12,192 nucleotides of DNA, from contig CADCON010000236.1 in assembly GCA_902803035.1 (NCBI GenBank), positions 1-12,192 on the forward strand, written 5' to 3'. Made by a program: the position numbers and the translations under genes. The notes below the pieces were generated by a model that was not told where the DNA came from, made no database searches, and was given only the letters and a program-made list of their open reading frames with translations. Every line of letters begins with the position of its first letter. Position 1 is the first letter of the stretch. Positions 6,580 through 12,192 of this stretch are shown here, piece after piece. The DNA is from an uncultured Ruminococcus sp. Its GTDB lineage: Bacteria; Bacillota; Clostridia; Oscillospirales; Acutalibacteraceae.

Positions 6580-8550
6580 ATGGACCAATTCAAGCTGGTA
6601 TCGGATTACAAGCCCACGGGCGACCAGCCCGAAGCGATTGCCGCGCTGGTGGAGGGGCTGAGAAAGGGATATCACGAGCAGGCACTTCTCGGCGTCACGG
6701 GCAGCGGCAAGACCTTCACCATGGCGAACGTCATCGCGCAGATGAACAAGCCGACGCTCGTACTGGCGCACAACAAGGTGCTGGCGGCACAGCTCTGCAA
6801 CGAATTCCGCGAATTCTTCCCGGAGAACGCGGTGGAATTCTTCGTCAGCTATTACGACTATTACCAGCCGGAATCCTACATTCCCACCACCGACACCTAC
6901 ATCGAGAAGGATTCCTCCGTCAATGACGAAATCGACCGCCTGCGGCATTCCGCGACTTCCGCGCTTTCGGAGCGGCGGGACGTGATCATTGTCGCCTCGG
7001 TGTCCTGTATTTACAGCATGGGCGACCCGATCGACTACCGGAACATGGTGCTTTCGCTCCGTCCCGGCATGGAAAAGAGCCGCGACGAGGTCATCCGCAA
7101 GCTGGCGGAAATCCAGTACAGCCGCAACGACATTGAATTCACCCGCAATACCTTCCGCGTGCGGGGCGACGTGGTGGAGGTATTCACCTCCTACTCCAAG
7201 GAAACCGTCATCCGCATCGAATTCTTCGGGGACGAGATCGACCGCATTTCCGAGATCAATTACGTCACCGGCGAGCTGAAGGGCGTGCTCAGCCACATCG
7301 CCATTTATCCCGCGTCCCACTACATCGTGCCGGAGGAAAAAATGGGCAGGGCGATGGACGAAATTCAGGACGAGCTGCGGGAGCGGATTCAGTATTTCAA
7401 GCAGCACAACAAGCTGATCGAAGCCCAGCGCATCGAGCAGCGCGTCACCTACGACATGGAAATGCTCATGGAAATCGGCTTCTGTCCCGGCATCGAGAAT
7501 TATTCCCGCGTGCTGTCGGGCAGGGCGGCGGGAACGCCCCCCTTCACGCTGATCGACTACTTCCCGGACGATTTCCTTCTTTTCGTGGACGAATCGCACG
7601 TCAGCCTGCCGCAGGTGCGGGCGATGTACGCCGGCGACCACGCCCGCAAGAAGAATCTCATCGACTACGGCTTCCGCCTTCCCTCGGCCTATGACAACCG
7701 CCCGCTGACCTTCGACGAATTCTATTCCCACATTCATCAGGCCATTTACATCAGCGCGACGCCGGGGCCGTTCGAGAGGGAGCACGCCGAACAGATTGTC
7801 GAGCAGGTCATCCGCCCCACGGGACTGGTGGATCCGGAAATTTCCGTGCGCCCGACCGAAGGGCAGATCGACGACCTCATTTCGGAGATCAACACCCGCG
7901 CCGAAAAGGGCTTCCGCACGCTGGTCACCACGCTCACCAAGAAGATGGCGGAGGATCTGACCGAATACATGGAATCGCTCGGAATGCGGGTGCGCTACCT
8001 TCACCACGACATCGACACAGTGGAGCGCATGGAAATCATCCGCGACCTGCGCCTGGGCGAATTCGACACGCTGGTGGGCATCAACCTGCTGCGCGAGGGG
8101 CTGGACATTCCGGTGGTGTCGCTCGTGGCGATTCTGGACGCGGACAAGGAGGGCTTTCTGCGAAGCGAAACCTCGCTCATCCAGACCATCGGACGAGCCG
8201 CCCGCAATGCCGAGGGACAGGTCATCATGTACGCCGACAGCGTGACGCCTTCGATGGAGCGCGCCATCACCGAAACCATGCGCCGCCGCGAGATTCAGAT
8301 GAAATACAACGCCGCGCACGGCATCACGCCCAAGACCATCATCAAGAAGGTCGCCGACGTGATCGAAATTACCCAGCACGGCGAGGACGGCAAGCGGGAG
8401 AAAGCCGGAAAGAAGCTCACCAAGTCCGAGCGCGAACACCTCATCAACGAGCTGAACCGCCAGATGAAGGAGGCAGCTAAGCTGCTCGACTTCGAGCAGG
8501 CGGCCTATCTGCGCGACCGCATCAGGGAGCTGCAGGGGAATAAAGAATAA
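6580..8550 (+). CDS. uvrB: Excinuclease ABC subunit UvrB
   Basis: A 656-residue protein of full family length. UvrB receives damaged DNA from UvrA, verifies the lesion with a beta-hairpin, and recruits UvrC for dual incision in nucleotide excision repair. Seen are Walker A GVTGSGKT (38-45), the damage-probing hairpin region SYYDYYQPESYIP from residue 90 with its conserved tyrosines, the DESH motif II (337-340), helicase motifs around IDTVERMEIIRDLRLGEFD and IQTIGRAARN, and the C-terminal UVR domain that binds UvrC (621-656). The start matches the family N-terminus (FKLVSDYKPTGDQPEAI) and has an AAGGA-type site close to the ATG. Two tandem promoters precede it. There is no + strand terminator after it, so downstream genes may be co-transcribed. 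Its last four codons lie in a 51-bp direct repeat. Confidence 0.98.
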   Translation: MDQFKLVSDYKPTGDQPEAIAALVEGLRKGYHEQALLGVTGSGKTFTMANVIAQMNKPTLVLAHNKVLAAQLCNEFREFFPENAVEFFVSYYDYYQPESYIPTTDTYIEKDSSVNDEIDRLRHSATSALSERRDVIIVASVSCIYSMGDPIDYRNMVLSLRPGMEKSRDEVIRKLAEIQYSRNDIEFTRNTFRVRGDVVEVFTSYSKETVIRIEFFGDEIDRISEINYVTGELKGVLSHIAIYPASHYIVPEEKMGRAMDEIQDELRERIQYFKQHNKLIEAQRIEQRVTYDMEMLMEIGFCPGIENYSRVLSGRAAGTPPFTLIDYFPDDFLLFVDESHVSLPQVRAMYAGDHARKKNLIDYGFRLPSAYDNRPLTFDEFYSHIHQAIYISATPGPFEREHAEQIVEQVIRPTGLVDPEISVRPTEGQIDDLISEINTRAEKGFRTLVTTLTKKMAEDLTEYMESLGMRVRYLHHDIDTVERMEIIRDLRLGEFDTLVGINLLREGLDIPVVSLVAILDADKEGFLRSETSLIQTIGRAARNAEGQVIMYADSVTPSMERAITETMRRREIQMKYNAAHGITPKTIIKKVADVIEITQHGEDGKREKAGKKLTKSEREHLINELNRQMKEAAKLLDFEQAAYLRDRIRELQGNKE

Positions 8551-8588
8551 AAAAAGGAAGGCGCGTCCGCGCCTTGGAATACAGGGGG
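8538..8588 (+). repeat. 51-bp direct repeat, copy 1
   Basis: Identical base for base to 9614-9664. It begins with the last codons and stop of uvrB (AAT AAA GAA TAA), continues through seven A residues, the hairpin AAGGCGCG-TC-CGCGCCTT (8558-8575), and ends in the G-rich Shine-Dalgarno of the first cassette gene. The hairpin has its A run on the upstream side, so it could act as a terminator only for minus-strand transcripts, and no minus-strand gene is present. Confidence 0.97.
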
Positions 8589-8596
8589 AGGATAAT

Positions 8597-8836
8597 TTGG
8601 AAAAGCATGGATGGATCACAACCGCCGATGAGCTGGATTTTGCCGTTTTCTGCATAGAGAACGTTGCCGCCGCGCTGCACGTCAATGCGTCGGATGTTTA
8701 CCGTGATCTGACTGAAAGAAGCGACATTCTGAGAGAGTATATCATTCCCTGTTATGATGTGCTGCACACACAGGGGAAGGAGTACATTGTCAGGGATATT
8801 CTGGAGGTCATGCGGGAAAGGGGCGTTGTGGAATGA
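8597..8836 (+). CDS. DUF3791 family small protein (first of two)
   Basis: A 79-residue cytosolic protein recognised as DUF3791 by FAVFCIENVAAALHV (about 20-34), the VYRDL segment, and the family core YIIPCYDVLHTQGKEYIV (about 48-65). Its function is not established. The start is TTG at 8597, supported by GGAGG (8587-8591) five bases upstream; there is no suitable ATG or GTG nearby. It overlaps the DUF3990 gene by ATGA, so the two are translationally coupled. Base composition is lower in GC than uvrB. As a small protein encoded just ahead of an ADP-ribosyltransferase-like protein, it could be an antitoxin, chaperone or partner, which is inference from arrangement. It is distantly related to the third gene of the cassette. 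Confidence 0.85.
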   Translation: MEKHGWITTADELDFAVFCIENVAAALHVNASDVYRDLTERSDILREYIIPCYDVLHTQGKEYIVRDILEVMRERGVVE

Positions 8837-9303
8837 TTTTATACCACGGCTCCTGTACCGAAGTGTCCAGGCCGGATCTGCTCCATTCCAGACCCAATGT
8901 GGATTTCGGAAGGGGTTTTTATACCACTTCCATGTACGGGCAGGCTGAAAAATGGTGCGGAAGATTCAGGAAAAAAGGCCAGAGCGGCATCATCTCTGTC
9001 TATCATTTGGATGAAGCTGCTTTTGGCGAATTGGATGTGCTTCGTTTTGATTCATATAATGAGGAATGGCTTGATTTTATTCTCAACTGCCGGAGCGGCC
9101 GCGATACATCCGGTTACGATATTGTTTACGGCGGCGTTGCCGATGACAAGGTGTTCAATACGGTGGAACTGTACCTTGATCAGCTGATTGACAAAGCGCA
9201 AGCCCTTAAACGGCTTCGCTACGAAAAGCCGAATATGCAGCTTGCTTTACGCACCGAAGCGGCATTGACATACCTTCATTTTGAAAGGAGCATCGCGCTG
9301 TGA
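8833..9303 (+). CDS. DUF3990 protein, PARP/ADP-ribosyltransferase-like
   Basis: A 156-residue cytosolic protein of the DUF3990 family. The N-terminal LYHGS (His5) and DFGRGFYTTSMYGQAEKW (24-41, Tyr30) match the pattern of PARP-like ADP-ribosyltransferases, in which an LxHGT/S strand binds NAD and a GxGxY strand follows. YDIVYGGVADDKVFNTVELYL (95-115) is the conserved third block and may carry the third active-site residue, Glu112 being a candidate. The C-terminal KPNMQLALRTEAALTYL is another family block. No signal peptide is seen, so it would modify an intracellular target or a cognate macromolecule. It overlaps both neighbours by four bases. The likely role is the effector (toxin) of a three-gene module. 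That it transfers ADP-ribose is inference from motif resemblance. Confidence 0.85.
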   Translation: MILYHGSCTEVSRPDLLHSRPNVDFGRGFYTTSMYGQAEKWCGRFRKKGQSGIISVYHLDEAAFGELDVLRFDSYNEEWLDFILNCRSGRDTSGYDIVYGGVADDKVFNTVELYLDQLIDKAQALKRLRYEKPNMQLALRTEAALTYLHFERSIAL

Positions 9304-9539
9304 ACGCAAATCCTATTCTGCTTCAAAAAAAATATGCCCGTGTCATACGGCTTTTTGCCGAACAGAATCAACTGACGCTCGATGAAGCGCTGGATTTCTT
9401 CTACCGCTCGGATCTGTATGCCCTTGTCAGCGAGGGAATATCGGATATGCACTGCCGGAGCGATCAGTATCTGGCGGATGAACTGAAGGAAGAGAAACGC
9501 CCTCGTTCGCCCGCTCAGGGAATAGTGAATGGTGAATAG
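9300..9539 (+). CDS. DUF3791 family small protein (second of two)
   Basis: A 79-residue cytosolic protein. KYARVIRLFAEQNQLTLDEALDFFYRSDLYALVSEGISDMH is the typical second DUF3791 type found next to DUF3990. The segment ISDMHCRSDQYLADEL lines up with YDVLHTQGKEYIVRDI of the first cassette gene, so the two small proteins look paralogous. The start is GTG at 9300, giving a GTGA overlap with the DUF3990 stop; an ATG is absent. The core appears to end near residue 65 (LKEE). The last residues, through QGIVNGE, are encoded by a repetitive GAATAGTGAATGG-type sequence, so the tail may be an acquired extension. Possible antitoxin or accessory subunit; no function is proven. Confidence 0.82.
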   Translation: MNANPILLQKKYARVIRLFAEQNQLTLDEALDFFYRSDLYALVSEGISDMHCRSDQYLADELKEEKRPRSPAQGIVNGE

Positions 9540-9620
9540 AGAATCAATGTCCACAACTTAGTGAAATTAACCTCCTCCGTCTTGCCTGCGGGAGGGCTTA
9601 ATTCGTGGATAGTGAATAAA
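9522..9620. repeat. MITE-like palindromic intergenic element
   Basis: A non-coding segment framed by short GAATAGTGAAT/GGATAGTGAAT-type motifs (9523-9537 and 9607-9618). Inside is an imperfect inverted repeat: CCAC (9551) with GTGG (to 9609), ATTAACCTCC (9566-9575) with GGAGGGCTTAAT (9591-9602). The inner hairpin CCTCC/GGAGG could act as a weak terminator, but no T tract follows on the + strand. It resembles small non-autonomous intergenic repeats. No transposase or clear target-site duplication is visible. Confidence 0.5.
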
Positions 9621-9664
9621 GAATAAAAAAAGGAAGGCGCGTCCGCGCCTTGGAATACAGGGGG
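9614..9664 (+). repeat. 51-bp direct repeat, copy 2
   Basis: Perfect copy of 8538-8588, 1076 bases downstream. It contains what in copy 1 is the uvrB stop region, now non-coding, then the A run, the GC hairpin (9634-9651) and the G tract that supplies the Shine-Dalgarno of the ATPase gene at 9672. Confidence 0.97.
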
Positions 9665-9671
9665 GGAAGAA

Positions 9672-10427
9672 ATGCCCGCTCACGATCATTACGTCAAATC
9701 CATCTGTCTCCGCTCATTGCCGCCCGCCGCTTCGTATCTTTCGGAGCTGCCGGTGATCAGGAATCTGCGCCGCATCGGGCAGCTTGCCTTCACGTCGCCG
9801 GTGACCTTTCTGGTGGGCGAGAACGGCACGGGCAAGTCCACCCTTCTGGAAGCGGTCGCGCTGTCAATGGGCTTCAATGCCGAGGGCGGCACGCGGAATT
9901 TCCGCTTTTCCACCGCCGATACGGTGTCGGAACTGAGCGAATATCTCACCGTTGTCAAGGGAATCCGCCCGCGGGATGGCTTTTTTCTGCGTGCTGAGAG
10001 CTTTTACAACGTGGCTTCCTACATCAATCAGCTTGACAGCGAGCCTTTTGCCGGCGCCAGAATAATCGACAGCTACGGCGGCGTTTCGCTGCATGAGCAG
10101 TCGCACGGCGAGAGCTTCCTGGCGCTGGTGAAGCACCGCTTCGGGGGCAGCGGCATTTACCTGCTCGACGAGCCGGAAGCCGCCCTTTCCCCGTCGCGTC
10201 AGATGACGCTCATGGTGCTGATGAAGGAGCTGGTGGAAAAGAATTCGCAGTTCATCATCGCCACTCATTCGCCAATGCTCATGGCATTCCCCGGCGCGCA
10301 GGTGATGGAGCTGACCGACGACGACATCCGCGACGTGCCCTACCGTCAGACGGAGCATTTTCAGCTTACCAGACGCTTCCTTGACAACCCGGAGAAAATG
10401 CTCCGGATGCTTTTCGACGAACCATAA
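9672..10427 (+). CDS. Small ABC-type/AAA predicted ATPase (COG3910-like)
   Basis: A 251-residue soluble ATPase of the stand-alone ABC-like class. Walker A is GENGTGKST (49-57). An ABC-signature-like SHGES (144-148) follows a Q-rich lead-in, Walker B with the catalytic Glu is YLLDEPEAAL (163-172), and the switch His is in IIATHSPML (His199). No membrane segment, permease gene or substrate-binding protein is adjacent, so it is unlikely to be a transporter. Proteins of this type (COG3910, OLD/RecF-like ATPase heads) are usually of unknown function, often near DNA metabolism or defence genes. A G-rich Shine-Dalgarno in repeat copy 2 lies just before the ATG. It was probably the immediate uvrB neighbour before the DUF3791/DUF3990 cassette arrived, which is inference from the repeat. 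Confidence 0.88.
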   Translation: MPAHDHYVKSICLRSLPPAASYLSELPVIRNLRRIGQLAFTSPVTFLVGENGTGKSTLLEAVALSMGFNAEGGTRNFRFSTADTVSELSEYLTVVKGIRPRDGFFLRAESFYNVASYINQLDSEPFAGARIIDSYGGVSLHEQSHGESFLALVKHRFGGSGIYLLDEPEAALSPSRQMTLMVLMKELVEKNSQFIIATHSPMLMAFPGAQVMELTDDDIRDVPYRQTEHFQLTRRFLDNPEKMLRMLFDEP

Positions 10428-10466
10428 GCGAAGTAAGCTGCATCAAAGAAAAATAAAAATATATTG

Positions 10467-10478
10467 TTTATCGATAAA
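10467..10478. promoter_or_regulatory. 12-bp palindrome upstream of the lipoprotein promoter
   Basis: TTTATCGATAAA is a perfect palindrome ending seven bases before the -35 of the lipoprotein promoter, where an activator or repressor could bind. The region is AT-rich, so chance is possible. Confidence 0.35.
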
Positions 10479-10484
10479 TTTTTC

Positions 10485-10513
10485 TTGACATTTGAGAAGT
10501 GCCGTTATATAAT
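10485..10513 (+). promoter_or_regulatory. Perfect-consensus sigma-A promoter for the lipoprotein
   Basis: TTGACA (10485-10490), a 17-base spacer and TATAAT (10508-10513) match the full housekeeping consensus. The predicted transcript would start near 10520, about 46 bases before the lipoprotein start codon. It may also contribute to uvrA expression, as no terminator is seen after the lipoprotein gene. Confidence 0.9.
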
Positions 10514-10565
10514 ACTTTCAGAGTCAGCGTCGCGCTCACCAATACAAACGGAAAGAATGACAGGT

Positions 10566-11108
10566 ATGAAACTCAAAAGCATTTTATGTCTCCTGCTGGC
10601 GGCGGTTGTCGCGGCAACCGCATTGACCGGCTGCCTGACGTCGGATGACGTCGATGTTCAGCGAATCTCGCGTGTGCTGTCGGTGGACTGCTCCAAGGCA
10701 AGGCTGATGGACAAATACGATTCCCACGGCGGCTTCCACGGCGACGGCACTTCCTTCTATGAATTCAGCTTCGCCGGCGATTCTCCGCTTGAGTCGATCG
10801 GGAAAAGCGACAAATGGAAGCCGCTCCCGCCGAGCGACAATGTGCGGGATATCCTCTGGGGTCTGGGAAATCCCGGCGATGACGATTACAGCGGCCCTCC
10901 GCTGTTGACAAAAGACGGCTATTACGATCAGCCTTTATTCCCGATGGTCGAAAACGGCTTTTACTTCTTCCGCGACCGGCACAGCCAAGCGACCGATCCG
11001 TATGACGACACGCACGTCTTGGACGAGAGCCGCTTCTCCTACAATTTCACGGTCGCCGTCTACGACAAGGACACCGATCATCTGTTTTACGCGGAATTCG
11101 ACACATAA
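10566..11108 (+). CDS. Predicted lipoprotein of unknown function
   Basis: A 180-residue secreted lipoprotein. The N-terminus MKLKSILCLLLAAVVAA is followed by the lipobox LTGC (Cys23), predicting lipidation and anchoring outside the membrane. The mature part is acidic and aromatic-rich, with the block DSHGGFHGDGTSFYEFSFA (about 51-69) and a C-terminal NFTVAVYDKDTDHLFYAEFDT, which suggests a beta-rich globular domain. I do not recognise a named family. An ATG at 10557 is in frame and gives three more residues. I prefer 10566 because it starts a classical signal peptide and GGAAAG lies ten bases upstream. Any start before 10520 would lie upstream of the predicted transcript. It interrupts the path to uvrA but has no evident repair role. 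Confidence 0.85.
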   Translation: MKLKSILCLLLAAVVAATALTGCLTSDDVDVQRISRVLSVDCSKARLMDKYDSHGGFHGDGTSFYEFSFAGDSPLESIGKSDKWKPLPPSDNVRDILWGLGNPGDDDYSGPPLLTKDGYYDQPLFPMVENGFYFFRDRHSQATDPYDDTHVLDESRFSYNFTVAVYDKDTDHLFYAEFDT

Positions 11109-11193
11109 CGCGTCGGATGGGCAAGGATGCGATACGGACAATGAATTCCGATTTTCGATACAATCAACCCCGTTCAGGAGGAACCAGACAGAC

Positions 11194-12192
11194 ATGGCAA
11201 TGGACAGAATCATTGTGCACGGCGCACAGGAAAACAATCTCAAAAATATCGACGTGTCGTTTCCGCGGGATAAAATGGTGGTGTTCACGGGGCTTTCCGG
11301 CTCCGGCAAAAGCTCGCTGGCGTTCGACACCATTTTCGCGGAGGGACAGCGGCGGTATATGGAATCGCTCTCGTCCTACGCGAGAATGTTCATGGGGCAG
11401 ATGAGCAAGCCGGAGGTGGACTCGATCGAGGGTCTGTCCCCGGCGATTTCCATCGACCAGAAAACCACCTCGAAAAATCCCCGTTCCACCGTGGGGACGG
11501 TCACCGAAATCTACGACTACCTGCGCCTTCTCTACGCCCACATCGGCATTCCGCACTGTCCGGTCTGCGGACGCGAGATCCAGCAGCAGACCATCGACCA
11601 GATTGTCGATAAGGTGCTGGCCATGGAGCCGGGTACCAAAATTCAGGTCATGGCGCCCATCATCAAGGCAAAAAAGGGAACCCACCAGAAGGAATTGGAC
11701 AGCGTGCGGCGTTCCGGCTTCGTCCGCGTGCGGGTGGACGGCAATATCTACGACCTTTCGGAGGAAATCAAGCTCGAAAAGAACATCCGCCACAACATCG
11801 ACGTGGTGGTGGACAGACTGGTTATCAAGCCGGAGATACGCAGCCGGCTGGCCGATTCATTGGAAACCGCGTCCCGTCTGACCGGCGGCATATCGCTGGT
11901 CAGCGTCATGGGGGGCGAGGACATTCTCTTCTCGCAGAATTACGCCTGCCCCGAACACGGCATCAGCATGGACGAGCTGACCCCGCGTATGTTCTCCTTC
12001 AACAGTCCGCAGGGCGCGTGCGAGCATTGCACCGGTCTGGGCATCTTCATGAAGGTCAATCCCGACCTCGTCATTCCCGACCGCTCGCTTTCGCTCCGCA
12101 AGGGGGCGATACGGGCCTCCGGCTGGTATTCCACCGACGACGGCTCCATCGCCATGATGTATTTTAAAGGGCTGGGGAAGGAATACGGCTTC
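11194..12192 (+). CDS. uvrA: Excinuclease ABC subunit UvrA, 5' part (runs off the window)
   Basis: The first 333 residues of UvrA (normally about 940), in frame to the last base. UvrA is the ABC-type ATPase dimer that finds DNA lesions and loads UvrB. Walker A is GLSGSGKS (33-40) after the family start IIVHGAQENNLKNID. RRYMESLSSYARMF, the insertion with CPVCG, and the signature segment leading to ELTPRMFSFNSPQGACEHCTGLG are all typical. The zinc module here reads CPEH (Cys252, His255) and CEHC (Cys276, Cys279), with His replacing the usual second Cys. The start follows AGGAGG (11176-11181) by 12 bases; ATG at 11200 is an alternative. Only a weak promoter candidate (CGGACA, 18 bases, TACAAT at 11159-11164) lies in the 85-base gap, so read-through from upstream is plausible. 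Confidence 0.97.
   Translation, partial: MAMDRIIVHGAQENNLKNIDVSFPRDKMVVFTGLSGSGKSSLAFDTIFAEGQRRYMESLSSYARMFMGQMSKPEVDSIEGLSPAISIDQKTTSKNPRSTVGTVTEIYDYLRLLYAHIGIPHCPVCGREIQQQTIDQIVDKVLAMEPGTKIQVMAPIIKAKKGTHQKELDSVRRSGFVRVRVDGNIYDLSEEIKLEKNIRHNIDVVVDRLVIKPEIRSRLADSLETASRLTGGISLVSVMGGEDILFSQNYACPEHGISMDELTPRMFSFNSPQGACEHCTGLGIFMKVNPDLVIPDRSLSLRKGAIRASGWYSTDDGSIAMMYFKGLGKEYGF

Noticed and set aside
8558..8575. Terminator after uvrB on the + strand
   Set aside because: The hairpin is followed by GGAATA, not a T run; the A run lies on the upstream side, so only minus-strand termination would be possible.
6520..8685. A 721-codon open frame antisense to uvrB
   Set aside because: It is a shadow of a GC-rich gene: low-complexity His/Arg/Val-rich translation with no domain, and uvrB on the other strand is unmistakable.
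10464..10565. Upstream extension of the lipoprotein gene to an ATG at 10464
   Set aside because: The perfect promoter at 10485-10513 lies inside that extension, and the signal peptide begins at 10566.

Overview
The window looks like chromosomal DNA of a fairly GC-rich Firmicute, most likely a Clostridia/Oscillospiraceae-type gut anaerobe. It has an IreB-family regulator, a dacF-type D,D-carboxypeptidase, Gram-positive-style lipoprotein and Shine-Dalgarno signals, and sigma-A promoters with 17-bp spacers. Genus is inference only.

Layout. 1-720 (+): ireB, a terminator, a small conserved protein of unknown function, and a strong hairpin shared with the convergent gene beyond it. 721-4902 (-): one transcription unit read from a good promoter at 4920-4948, namely a FadD-like acyl-CoA synthetase, a metallo-beta-lactamase-fold hydrolase and an E2-like acyltransferase-fold protein, chained by ATGA overlaps, then a ybaK-type deacylase 71 bases on. 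5048-6304 (-): a secreted D-alanyl-D-alanine carboxypeptidase with its own terminator. 6305-6579: a divergent intergenic region with two near-identical tandem promoters aimed at uvrB, the second overlapping a 15-bp palindrome. 6580-12192 (+): uvrB, a three-gene DUF3791/DUF3990/DUF3791 cassette, a small ABC-type predicted ATPase, a lipoprotein with a perfect-consensus promoter, and the first 333 codons of uvrA.

The most interesting part is 8538-9664. A lower-GC, four-base-overlapping cassette (DUF3791, a PARP/ADP-ribosyltransferase-like DUF3990 protein, a second DUF3791) sits between uvrB and the ATPase gene. It is bracketed by a perfect 51-bp direct repeat that includes the last codons and stop of uvrB and the Shine-Dalgarno of the following gene. 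Recombination between the copies would delete 1076 bp and leave both neighbours intact. This has the architecture of a toxin-antitoxin-like accessory module; its function is inferred.

The second point of interest is the acyl-CoA ligase/MBL/E2-like operon. The E2-like protein lacks any lipoyl domain, starts with a Lys/Ala/Gln-rich 7- and 11-residue repeat, and carries DERIADG where E2 enzymes have the catalytic DHRxxDG.

UvrA and UvrB act together in nucleotide excision repair; here they lie on one strand but are separated by five genes. No tRNA, rRNA, CRISPR array, transposase or integrase was seen.
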